Origin: Oscillospiraceae bacterium | Lineage (GTDB): Bacteria; Bacillota; Clostridia; Oscillospirales; Ruminococcaceae | Length of the DNA: 12,755 nt | Direction of reading: 5' to 3' | Assembly: GCA_020024185.1 (NCBI GenBank) | Contig: JAHHUD010000045.1 | Location: 1 to 12,755, forward strand | Shown here: in pieces, positions 1 through 6,057 of the stretch | Layout of the letters: every line of letters begins with the position of its first letter | Position numbering within the stretch: the first letter of the stretch is position 1 | The notes under the pieces: model-generated | What the model was told of the DNA's origin: nothing | Databases searched by the model: none | What the model saw: only the letters and a program-made list of their open reading frames with translations | Program-made: the position numbers and the translations under genes

Positions 1-31
1 AATAAATATAGAATAAATAAAAGGGGAAAAT

Positions 32-583
32 ATGTTTAAAAGTCTACAGATAATAGATGAAAGTATATTGATTTTTGTTAAAGACTATCTAAGATTTGAA
101 ATATTAAATCCAATTGTGAAGATATTTACAAGCTTAGGAAATGCGGGAATGTTGTGGATTGTCATAACATTAATTTTGCTTTTATACAAACCAACAAGAA
201 AAATTGGTCTTCAATCAGCATTGGCATTAGTATTTAGTGTTATAATTACAAATCTTACATTAAAATTGATTGTTGCAAGACCAAGACCGTATGTTACAAT
301 GATAGATTTTGTGCCATTGTTAAAGTCATCTGACCCAAATTCTTTTCCATCAGGTCATACCAGTACAGCTTTTGCAGCTGGAATAGTTTGGGCAAAATTA
401 TTCTCAAAAAAATGGGTAAAAGTAATTGCAGTTACACAAGCAGTGCTTATGGGATTATCAAGAATATATGTTGGAGTACATTATCCAAGCGATGTATTTT
501 TTGGTATGATTGTTGGAACTTGCTGTGCTGTATTTTCATTGGTTATATTTGAAAAATTTTATAAGAACAAAAATAAGTTATAA
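32..583 (+). CDS. PAP2-family membrane phosphatase
   Basis: This 183-residue protein carries the three-part signature of the type 2 phosphatidic acid phosphatase (PAP2) superfamily: K78-x6-R85-P86, then PSGH at 106-109, then SR (143-144) with H150 and D154. H109 and H150 are the expected nucleophile and charge-relay histidines. Hydrophobic stretches around residues 38-52, 62-82, 112-124, 131-142 and 155-173 indicate about five membrane helices, with the active site at the outer face as in the family. Members remove phosphate from lipid phosphates or diphosphates such as phosphatidic acid or undecaprenyl diphosphate; the substrate here cannot be told from sequence. The start is supported by AAGGGG about 5 nt upstream. 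The gene converges on clpB and shares its terminator. Its own promoter lies outside the window. All catalytic residues are present, so I am confident of the family but not of the substrate. Confidence 0.9.
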   Translation: MFKSLQIIDESILIFVKDYLRFEILNPIVKIFTSLGNAGMLWIVITLILLLYKPTRKIGLQSALALVFSVIITNLTLKLIVARPRPYVTMIDFVPLLKSSDPNSFPSGHTSTAFAAGIVWAKLFSKKWVKVIAVTQAVLMGLSRIYVGVHYPSDVFFGMIVGTCCAVFSLVIFEKFYKNKNKL

Positions 584-603
584 AATTATAGAGATATTAC
601 AAA

Positions 604-633
604 AAAAGACGACAGAACTTTCTGTCGTCTTTT
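604..633. terminator. bidirectional intrinsic terminator between PAP2 gene and clpB
   Basis: A perfect 13-bp stem (AAAAGACGACAGA pairing with TCTGTCGTCTTTT) closes a 4-nt loop. A-runs flank the left arm and T-runs the right arm, so it can end transcription from both sides. It sits between two convergent genes, 20 bp after the phosphatase stop and 10 bp after the clpB stop. Confidence 0.88.
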
Positions 634-643
634 ATAATAATTA

Positions 644-3232
644 TTATACTAATATAAGTTTTTCTCCGTCACAGTCAACAGTAAATACTGTGCCACCTTT
701 TGGGTCGGTTGAAATAATCTGTCTAGCAACAAGAGTTTCTACTTTTTGCTGAATAAATCGTTTCAATGGTCTTGCACCATAAATTGGGTCATAACCATTA
801 TCAATAATAAATGATTTTGCTTTATCGGTGATAATAAGTCCAAGTTGCTTATCGGATAATCTGTGTTTGAGATTTTCTATAAGAAGGTCAACAACATCAC
901 CAATTTCATTTTTACTTAATGGTTTATAGAATACTATTTCATCAAGACGATTTAAAAATTCCGGACGGAAAGAAGTTTTTAATAGATTATTTACACTATC
1001 TTTTGCAGATTGAGAAATTTCTCCGTTTTCAATTCCGTCAAGAATAAAGCCAGAACCAAGGTTTGATGTTAAAATTATTATAGTATTTTTAAAATCAACA
1101 GTTCTGCCTTGGCTGTCTGTAATTCTGCCATCATCAAGAACTTGTAACAAAACGTTGAAAACATCAGGGTGAGCCTTCTCTATTTCATCAAAAAGAACAA
1201 CAGAATAAGGTTTTCTTCTTACAGCCTCTGTAAGCTGACCACCCTCCTCATATCCAACATAACCTGGAGGCGCACCAATCAATCTGCTTACAGAATATTT
1301 CTCCATATACTCACTCATATCAATACGGATTATATTATTTTCGTCATCAAAAAGACTTTCAGCAAGTGCTTTGGCAAGTTCAGTTTTACCAACACCAGTT
1401 GGACCTAAGAATAAGAAAGAACCGATAGGTCTTTTTTCATCTTGAATACCTGCACGAGAACGCAAAATTGCTTCACTAACTTTTGTTACAGCTTCTTCTT
1501 GACCAATTACTCGTTTATGGAGAATACCCTCAAGATTAAGCAATTTCTCTCTGTCACTTTCAACAAGCTTTGCAACTGGAATACCAGTCCAACGAGAAAT
1601 AATTTTGGATATTTCTTCTTCGGTTACTTTATCACGCAAAAGGGAAGTTTCTTTTACTTCTTCTGCAAGTTTTTCTTGCTCTGCTAATTGTTTTTGCAGT
1701 TCTGGTAATTTTCCGTATTTTAATTCAGCTGCTTTATTAAGGTCATATTCACGCTCAGCTTTTTCAATTTGAGCATTAACCTGTTCAATATCTTCACGAA
1801 GTTTTTGAACTTTAGAAATTGAATTTTTTTCATTATCCCAGCGAGCTTTCATTGCAGAAAACTCATCACGCATTTCAGCAAGTTCTTTTTGTAAAACAAC
1901 TAATCGTTCTTTTGAAAGATTATCCGTTTCTTTTTTAAGAGCAGCTTCTTCAATTTCAAGTTGCATAATTTTTCTTTGCAAGTCGTCCATTTCAGCAGGT
2001 GCAGAATCCATTTCGGTTCTTATCATTGCGCAAGCTTCATCAACAAGGTCGATGGCTTTATCAGGTAAGAATCTATCAGAAATATATCTGTGAGAAAGTG
2101 TTGCCGCTGCTATAAGAGAATTATCTTGAATTTTTACACCATGGAAAACTTCGTATTTTTCTTTTAATCCACGCAAGATTGAAATTGTGTCTTCAACAGT
2201 TGGCTCATCAACCATAACTGGCTGAAAACGTCTTTCAAGAGCAGGGTCTTTTTCGATATATTTTCTATATTCATCAAGTGTAGTAGCACCGATACAGTGT
2301 AATTCACCACGAGCCAGCATTGGTTTTAAGATGTTGCCAGCGTCCATAGCGCCGTCTGTTTTGCCAGCACCTACAATAGTGTGCAATTCATCTATAAATA
2401 GTATAATCTGACCTTCACTTTTCTTGACTTCGGCAAGTACGCTTTTAAGTCTTTCCTCAAATTCACCACGATATTTTGCACCGGCTACAAGAGCGCCCAT
2501 ATCAAGACTGAATATTTTATGGTCTTTAAGATTTACAGGTACATCACCACGTACAATACGCAATGCCAAGCCTTCGGCGATAGCAGTTTTACCAACACCA
2601 GGTTCACCTATAAGGACAGGGTTATTTTTGGTTTTACGAGAAAGAATACGAACAACATTTCTTATTTCGCTGTCACGACCGATAACAGGGTCAAGTTTTT
2701 GAGCCTTTGCTAAAGCAACAAGGTCTTGACCATATTTTGCAAGTGCATCGTAGGTGCCTTCCGGATTATCGGTTGTAACTCTTGTATTTCCTCTCACTTC
2801 TTGGAGAACAGTAAGAAACTTATTTTTATCAATTGCAAAAATTCTGAATAATTCTTTTATATTTCCTTTTGCTGTATCAATTAAGCCAAGCATAAGATGT
2901 TCTACGGAAATAAATTCATCTTTCATTCTGTTTGCAATTTGTTCAGCTTGATTAAGGCATTGGTCTGCTTCAGCAGATATATATATTTTATCTGCTTCAC
3001 GACTTGTTGTAACTTTTGGCAACTGGCTGATTTTTGATGTAAGACTTTGTATAAAATTTGATACATCTATGCCCATTTTTTGAAAAAGCTGTGCATTTAA
3101 ACTATCTTGTTGTTGCAAAAGAGCAAGCAGAAGATGTTCTGGCTGTAATGTTTGATTTGAGTATTGCGTGGCAATACTTTGTGCATTTTGCAATGCTTCC
3201 ATAGACTTTTGTGTAAGCTTATTTGTGTTCAT
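644..3232 (-). CDS. clpB: ATP-dependent protein disaggregase ClpB
   Basis: This 862-residue protein is a full-length Hsp104/ClpB chaperone, which pulls polypeptides out of aggregates with DnaK/DnaJ/GrpE in the cytoplasm. The domains in order are: a Clp N-domain double repeat (about 1-145); a first AAA+ module with Walker A GEPGVGKT (209-216), Walker B ILFIDE (277-282) and arginine finger R334/R335; a long charged coiled-coil middle domain (about 405-525); and a second AAA+ module with Walker A GPTGVGKT (610-617), Walker B VVLFDE (678-683) and the sensor-2 segment GARPLKR (819-825). The long middle domain, and the lack of an evident ClpP-docking loop, separate it from ClpA, ClpC and ClpE. The start has an AAAAGGAGT ribosome site (3242-3249 on the complement) that overlaps the stop codon of the upstream RHH gene. 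The two genes, 15 bp apart, are therefore probably co-transcribed and translationally coupled. Confidence 0.97.
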   Translation of the reverse strand: MNTNKLTQKSMEALQNAQSIATQYSNQTLQPEHLLLALLQQQDSLNAQLFQKMGIDVSNFIQSLTSKISQLPKVTTSREADKIYISAEADQCLNQAEQIANRMKDEFISVEHLMLGLIDTAKGNIKELFRIFAIDKNKFLTVLQEVRGNTRVTTDNPEGTYDALAKYGQDLVALAKAQKLDPVIGRDSEIRNVVRILSRKTKNNPVLIGEPGVGKTAIAEGLALRIVRGDVPVNLKDHKIFSLDMGALVAGAKYRGEFEERLKSVLAEVKKSEGQIILFIDELHTIVGAGKTDGAMDAGNILKPMLARGELHCIGATTLDEYRKYIEKDPALERRFQPVMVDEPTVEDTISILRGLKEKYEVFHGVKIQDNSLIAAATLSHRYISDRFLPDKAIDLVDEACAMIRTEMDSAPAEMDDLQRKIMQLEIEEAALKKETDNLSKERLVVLQKELAEMRDEFSAMKARWDNEKNSISKVQKLREDIEQVNAQIEKAEREYDLNKAAELKYGKLPELQKQLAEQEKLAEEVKETSLLRDKVTEEEISKIISRWTGIPVAKLVESDREKLLNLEGILHKRVIGQEEAVTKVSEAILRSRAGIQDEKRPIGSFLFLGPTGVGKTELAKALAESLFDDENNIIRIDMSEYMEKYSVSRLIGAPPGYVGYEEGGQLTEAVRRKPYSVVLFDEIEKAHPDVFNVLLQVLDDGRITDSQGRTVDFKNTIIILTSNLGSGFILDGIENGEISQSAKDSVNNLLKTSFRPEFLNRLDEIVFYKPLSKNEIGDVVDLLIENLKHRLSDKQLGLIITDKAKSFIIDNGYDPIYGARPLKRFIQQKVETLVARQIISTDPKGGTVFTVDCDGEKLILV

Positions 3233-3247
3233 TAAAAATCACTCCTT

Positions 3248-3895
3248 TTATAACTTACTCATAGTATTAGTCATATTATTTATAAAAATTTGTTTTATAT
3301 TGTTGTTTGCAGATGAAGGAGAAATATTATAACAATTGAAATATTCTTTTAAGCATTTATCTAATAAGTTTATATAACTAGCTATATTTTTGCCATAATC
3401 ATTGTAATTATTACAGTTATATAATCGGAAAACTCTAGTATATTTTCCACAGCCTAAAGAAACTAAATTTTGATTTATTCCACAGTAAGATATTTCTAAT
3501 GTGGTCCACAGATAAAAGAAATTGTCAAGAATTTCAAGAAGTTGTTTGTTTTGGCTACGCATAGATACTTTTAACTGACCAAGATAATTTCCTTTTTCAA
3601 AAATCTCAACAGAATATTTTACACTTGGGTTGTATTTATACTGCAAGGAGGAACGCATATTTATCATAGAACTGTTTCCCAGCAATTGTACAGCTAGGGA
3701 AGAATGACCGTTAAGAAATTCATCCATAGATGTGTATACATCGCTTAACATGGTTTCTGCTGTTGGTACACTTACATGTTCAGCTAATAATCTGTTTATA
3801 AGATTTGACCTGCTTGTAGATTGTCTTGCGGCGATAATATCAATCATATTTATTATTTCATCATCTAATACGATACTATATACCGATTTACTCAT
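3248..3895 (-). CDS. ribbon-helix-helix DNA-binding protein, probable regulator of clpB operon
   Basis: This 215-residue protein begins with a clear CopG/Arc-type ribbon-helix-helix: a beta strand (VYSIVL, 5-10), helix A (DEIINMIDIIAARQ, 12-25) and helix B starting at the S27/S28-R29-S30-N31 turn and running to about residue 40. RHH proteins bind DNA as dimers with the strand in the major groove. The remaining 170 residues have no family I recognise. Residues 85-135 alternate hydrophobic and polar in a beta-like pattern (KYSVEIFEKGNYLGQLKV) followed by an aromatic helix, and the C-terminus (155-215) is rich in Asn, Tyr and Lys. The tail is too long for a simple antitoxin and no toxin gene is adjacent; clpB follows after 15 bp. 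A strong promoter with an overlapping palindrome lies just upstream, as expected for an autorepressor. The start has AAGGAGATGAT 7-11 nt upstream. The DNA-binding assignment is solid; the role in clpB control is inferred. Confidence 0.8.
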   Translation of the reverse strand: MSKSVYSIVLDDEIINMIDIIAARQSTSRSNLINRLLAEHVSVPTAETMLSDVYTSMDEFLNGHSSLAVQLLGNSSMINMRSSLQYKYNPSVKYSVEIFEKGNYLGQLKVSMRSQNKQLLEILDNFFYLWTTLEISYCGINQNLVSLGCGKYTRVFRLYNCNNYNDYGKNIASYINLLDKCLKEYFNCYNISPSSANNNIKQIFINNMTNTMSKL

Positions 3896-3922
3896 ATTTA
3901 TATCATCTCCTTACATTTAAAA

Positions 3923-3951
3923 ATTGTACGCCTAATTATATAATTTGTCAA
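3923..3951 (-). promoter_or_regulatory. sigma-A promoter of the RHH-clpB operon
   Basis: Reading the minus strand, TTGACA (3951-3946) is followed after exactly 17 bp by TACAAT (3928-3923). This gives a perfect -35 and a 5/6 -10 with optimal spacing. The predicted transcript begins near 3916, leaving a leader of about 20 nt that contains the AAGGAG site and ends at the RHH start at 3895. This is the strongest promoter visible in this half of the window. Confidence 0.85.
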
Positions 3952-3964
3952 TCAAATTATATAA
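3936..3964. repeat. perfect 12-bp inverted repeat overlapping the RHH-clpB promoter (candidate operator)
   Basis: TTATATAATTTG (3936-3947) and its exact reverse complement CAAATTATATAA (3953-3964) flank the 5-bp spacer TCAAT. The -35 hexamer at 3946-3951 lies in the middle of the palindrome, so a bound dimer would block RNA polymerase. The obvious candidate ligand is the RHH protein encoded immediately downstream; this is inference. AT-richness raises the chance of short palindromes, but 12 perfect base pairs centred on the -35 is unlikely to be accidental. Confidence 0.6.
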
Positions 3965-3991
3965 GATTTAAAACAATTTTCACAATTTAAA

Positions 3992-4031
3992 ATAAAAAAC
4001 CACAGTAAATTAATTTAAATCTACTGTGGTT
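3992..4031 (-). terminator. intrinsic terminator of the MATE gene
   Basis: On the minus strand a 10-bp stem (AACCACAGTA with TACTGTGGTT) with a 14-nt AT-rich loop is followed directly by a six-T run and more T-rich sequence. It lies 15 bp beyond the MATE stop codon and insulates the RHH-clpB promoter from upstream transcription. Confidence 0.85.
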
Positions 4032-4046
4032 AATTTTAGAAATTAA

Positions 4047-5384
4047 TTAATTTTGCCTCATCCAGTCTGCTTTTTTATAGTATATAAAGAATGCAATAGA
4101 GCTTAAAGCCCAGGTAAGAGGATATACAGCAAATACCATGTTAATACTATGTGTAAGAGGAATTGTTATTGTGAGGAATGTTACACGAACAACACACCAG
4201 AAAGCCATCATAACAAACATTGGTATTATTGACCTACCTGCACCACGCATAATTGCAGCTATAGAGTGTGAGTATGCCAAGAGAAAGAAAAATAGTGCAG
4301 CGGTTTTGCCTTTGACAATTCCATATTCAATTACTTCTGGGGTAGAGTCAAAAGCAGCAATCATTTGAGGTACAAATATAAATACAATTATGCCAATTGT
4401 CTGGGCGAGAATAACTGTGGCAAGTATTCCAAATTTTGCACCTTTCTTTGTTCTTTCATATTGTTTTGCACCGAGATTTTGACTTACAAATGTTGTTAAT
4501 GCCATAGTGAAGCTTGTTATAGGCAAGAAAGCGAATCCTTCAATTTTACTGTATGCACCACAACCTGCCATAGCCATTGAACCAAAAGCATTTATGTGAG
4601 ATTGAACAACTAAGTTTGCAAAAGCAGTAATAGAGTTTTGTACACCGGAAGGTAATCCGATGGTGAAAATCTGTTTTAAAATTTTAGGGTCAAAATGTAT
4701 TTTGCTCAACTGTAATCGATAACAGTCTTTGGTTCTCATTAACTGTATCATACATAGACCTGCACTGACAAACTGAGAAATAACAGTTGCCAAAGCAGCA
4801 CCGCCAACTCCGGTGTGCATAAAAGCAATAAATACTACGTCTAATATAAGATTTATTACAGAAGAAGCTATCAAATAGTAAAGAGGATGACGACTATCAC
4901 CAACAGCTTGTAAAATACCTACAAATATATTATACATTATAAAGCCGACACTACCAGCAAAATATACTTTTAGATATGTTACAGATTCTGGCATAACATT
5001 TTCAGGTGTTCCCATTAATCTTAATATTTGAGGGGATAACGTCATACCTATTACAGTCATTAAAATACCAGCGACAATGCCAAATGCAACTGTTGTGTGT
5101 ACAGCAGTATGTACATTTTCTTTATCTTGTGCACCAAAAAATCTTGCAACAATAACGCTTGCGCCGATTGAAATACCACTGAAAAATCCAATCATCATAA
5201 AAATAAGACTGCCGGAAGAACTTACAGCAGCCAGAGCATTACTGCCTAAAAAATTACCAACAATCAGAGAGTCAACAGCGTTATACATCTGTTGAAATAA
5301 ATTGCCAATAAAAATTGGTAATGCAAATAACGTAATTCTTTTCCAAATAGAGCCACTTGTCATTGGCTCAACGGTTTTAACCAT
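4047..5384 (-). CDS. MATE-family multidrug efflux transporter
   Basis: This 445-residue integral membrane protein has the internal two-fold repeat of the multidrug and toxic compound extrusion family and about twelve hydrophobic segments. Family hallmarks include the N-terminal stretch LPIFIGNLFQQMYNAVDSLI (about 22-41), the GDSRHPLYY loop between the first helices (162-170), and the second-half counterpart with GLPSGVQNS (243-251) and FVSQNLGA (299-306). These pumps export cationic or amphipathic drugs and metabolites using a Na+ or H+ gradient. I place the start at the ATG at 5384. A GTG three codons upstream (5393) opens the frame but is part of the ribosome binding sequence AAGGTGAT (5396-5389), so it is unlikely to be used. 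The gene diverges from an HxlR-type regulator, has its own promoter (TTGTGA-N17-TATAAT) and carries a candidate HxlR site upstream. The substrate is unknown. Confidence 0.92.
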   Translation of the reverse strand: MVKTVEPMTSGSIWKRITLFALPIFIGNLFQQMYNAVDSLIVGNFLGSNALAAVSSSGSLIFMMIGFFSGISIGASVIVARFFGAQDKENVHTAVHTTVAFGIVAGILMTVIGMTLSPQILRLMGTPENVMPESVTYLKVYFAGSVGFIMYNIFVGILQAVGDSRHPLYYLIASSVINLILDVVFIAFMHTGVGGAALATVISQFVSAGLCMIQLMRTKDCYRLQLSKIHFDPKILKQIFTIGLPSGVQNSITAFANLVVQSHINAFGSMAMAGCGAYSKIEGFAFLPITSFTMALTTFVSQNLGAKQYERTKKGAKFGILATVILAQTIGIIVFIFVPQMIAAFDSTPEVIEYGIVKGKTAALFFFLLAYSHSIAAIMRGAGRSIIPMFVMMAFWCVVRVTFLTITIPLTHSINMVFAVYPLTWALSSIAFFIYYKKADWMRQN

Positions 5385-5406
5385 ACAAATCACCTTCTAA
5401 AAAAAT

Positions 5407-5435
5407 TTGCAAAAATTGCTAAATAATAATATACT
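5407..5435 (+). promoter_or_regulatory. possible promoter of the HxlR-type regulator
   Basis: TTGCAA (5407-5412), 17 bp, then TATACT (5430-5435) fits a sigma-A promoter with a weak -35 (4/6) and a good -10 (5/6). It faces the MATE promoter, and the predicted start points of the two divergent transcripts are only about 8 bp apart, so the two promoters should compete. A leader of about 80 nt containing the AGTGAA palindrome would precede the regulator. A weaker alternative (TTAATA-N17-TAATAT) also exists. Confidence 0.45.
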
Positions 5436-5440
5436 TTAAT

Positions 5441-5469
5441 ATTATATGTATCTGTGTGTAATATCACAA
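5441..5469 (-). promoter_or_regulatory. promoter of the MATE gene
   Basis: On the minus strand TTGTGA (5469-5464) is followed after 17 bp by a perfect TATAAT (5446-5441). The -35 matches 4/6. The predicted start near 5434 gives a leader of about 50 nt. A weak -35 together with a perfect -10, plus an operator-like palindrome further upstream, resembles an activator-dependent promoter. Confidence 0.7.
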
Positions 5470-5490
5470 GTACGCACATTGTTTTTAATA

Positions 5491-5508
5491 AGTGAAAAAG
5501 TTTTCACT
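5491..5508. promoter_or_regulatory. candidate HxlR operator, MATE/regulator side
   Basis: The palindrome AGTGAA-N6-TTCACT lies here; its inner bases also pair in part (AGTGAAAA / TTTTCACT). Its centre is 30.5 bp upstream of the MATE -35 box and it sits just before the regulator's ribosome site (GGAGG at 5512). A second copy with the same half-sites and spacing precedes the aldo/keto reductase. The repetition supports it as a protein-binding site; assignment to the neighbouring HxlR protein is inference. Confidence 0.65.
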
Positions 5509-5520
5509 AATGGAGGATTT

Positions 5521-5880
5521 ATGGATAAAATTCAAGTTACTTGCGAAATGGAAGTTACTTTGAAAATGATTGGAGGTAAGTGTAAACCACTTATACTGCA
5601 CAGTTTAATAAGAAAAGGCACACAAAGATTCAGTGAGCTTATGCACGAAATTACTCAAGTTTCTCAAAGAACATTAACAAATCAACTCAGAGAATTGGAG
5701 CATGATGGGCTTATCACTCGTACTGTTTATGCAGAAGTTCCACCACGAGTGGAATATTCTATTACAGAAAAAGGAAGCTCTTTAAAAAACATATTGCAAC
5801 TTATGTGTGTGTGGGGAGAAAAAAATATGGATGAACGTTTTGAAATAACAAATCCATTATGCAGAAAAAATTGTGAATAA
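5521..5880 (+). CDS. HxlR-family (DUF24) winged-helix transcriptional regulator
   Basis: This 119-residue protein follows the HxlR/DUF24 pattern throughout: IGGK near the N-terminus (17-20), KPLIL (22-26), RFSELMHEI (36-44), the recognition region SQRTLTNQLRELEHDGLITR (48-67), the wing VPPRVEYSITEKG (73-85) and a dimerisation helix ending in WGE (98-100). Family members such as HxlR, YodB and CatR respond to aldehydes, quinones or other electrophiles, often through a conserved N-terminal cysteine. That cysteine is present here as C8. The near-invariant tryptophan of the GGKWK motif is instead C21, giving five cysteines in all (8, 21, 96, 114, 118). I use the ATG at 5521, preceded by GGAGG. 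The frame stays open 25 codons further upstream, but that stretch covers the leader and palindrome and is not homologous to the family. It lies between the MATE pump and the aldo/keto reductase, its probable targets. Confidence 0.9.
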   Translation: MDKIQVTCEMEVTLKMIGGKCKPLILHSLIRKGTQRFSELMHEITQVSQRTLTNQLRELEHDGLITRTVYAEVPPRVEYSITEKGSSLKNILQLMCVWGEKNMDERFEITNPLCRKNCE

Positions 5881-5893
5881 AATAATAAAATGT

Positions 5894-5925
5894 TAATCGG
5901 CTATTTTAAGCCGATTATTTTTTTT
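5894..5925 (+). terminator. intrinsic terminator of the HxlR-type gene
   Basis: A 9-bp stem (TAATCGGCT with AGCCGATTA) with a 6-nt loop is followed by a run of eight T. It begins 13 bp after the regulator's stop codon, so the aldo/keto reductase must rely mainly on its own promoter. Confidence 0.88.
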
Positions 5926-5933
5926 GAATTATA

Positions 5934-5953
5934 TAGTGAAAATTTGTTCACTA
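5934..5953. promoter_or_regulatory. candidate HxlR operator upstream of the aldo/keto reductase
   Basis: TAGTGAA-N6-TTCACTA is a perfect 7-bp inverted repeat. Its core AGTGAA-N6-TTCACT is identical to the site at 5491-5508, and both copies continue with AA after the right arm. Its centre is 30.5 bp upstream of the reductase -35 box, exactly the spacing seen at the MATE promoter. Confidence 0.68.
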
Positions 5954-5973
5954 AGTAAATATATTTTGCCTTA

Positions 5974-6002
5974 TTGTTTATATTTATTTTAGATGATATA
6001 AT
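5974..6002 (+). promoter_or_regulatory. promoter of the aldo/keto reductase gene
   Basis: TTGTTT (5974-5979) is separated by 17 bp from a perfect TATAAT (5997-6002). As at the MATE promoter, the -35 is poor (T4, T5 and T6 replace ACA) while the -10 is perfect, which suits activation from the upstream palindrome. The predicted start is near 6009, giving a leader of about 50 nt. Confidence 0.75.
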
Positions 6003-6026
6003 CGCAGTATACCAATCGCAGTATAC
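6000..6026 (+). repeat. tandem 13-bp direct repeat at the reductase transcription start
   Basis: AATCGCAGTATAC occurs twice (6000-6012 and 6014-6026) with a 14-bp period and one intervening base. Each copy ends in the self-complementary GTATAC. The first copy begins inside the -10 box and covers the predicted start point. It may be a recent tandem duplication or a second regulator site. Confidence 0.7.
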
Positions 6027-6057
6027 TATAAAATGATATTAAAAAGGAGTTGAATAT

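Noticed and set aside
3248..3895. Antitoxin of a toxin-antitoxin pair (RHH domain)
   Set aside because: No small toxin gene is adjacent. The partner is clpB, and the protein is 215 residues rather than the 50-100 usual for RHH antitoxins.
3896..3990. Possible CtsR box (TTTGATTGAC-like sequence on the minus strand) upstream of the RHH-clpB operon
   Set aside because: CtsR needs two heptads (GGTCAAA type) separated by 3 bp. Only one overlapping half-like sequence is present and it is fully explained by the -35 and the inverted repeat.
5446..5520. 25-codon N-terminal extension of the HxlR-type protein
   Set aside because: It would be encoded by the leader containing the palindrome, has no good ribosome site, and the family begins near the conserved Cys. 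The ATG at 5521 has GGAGG just upstream.
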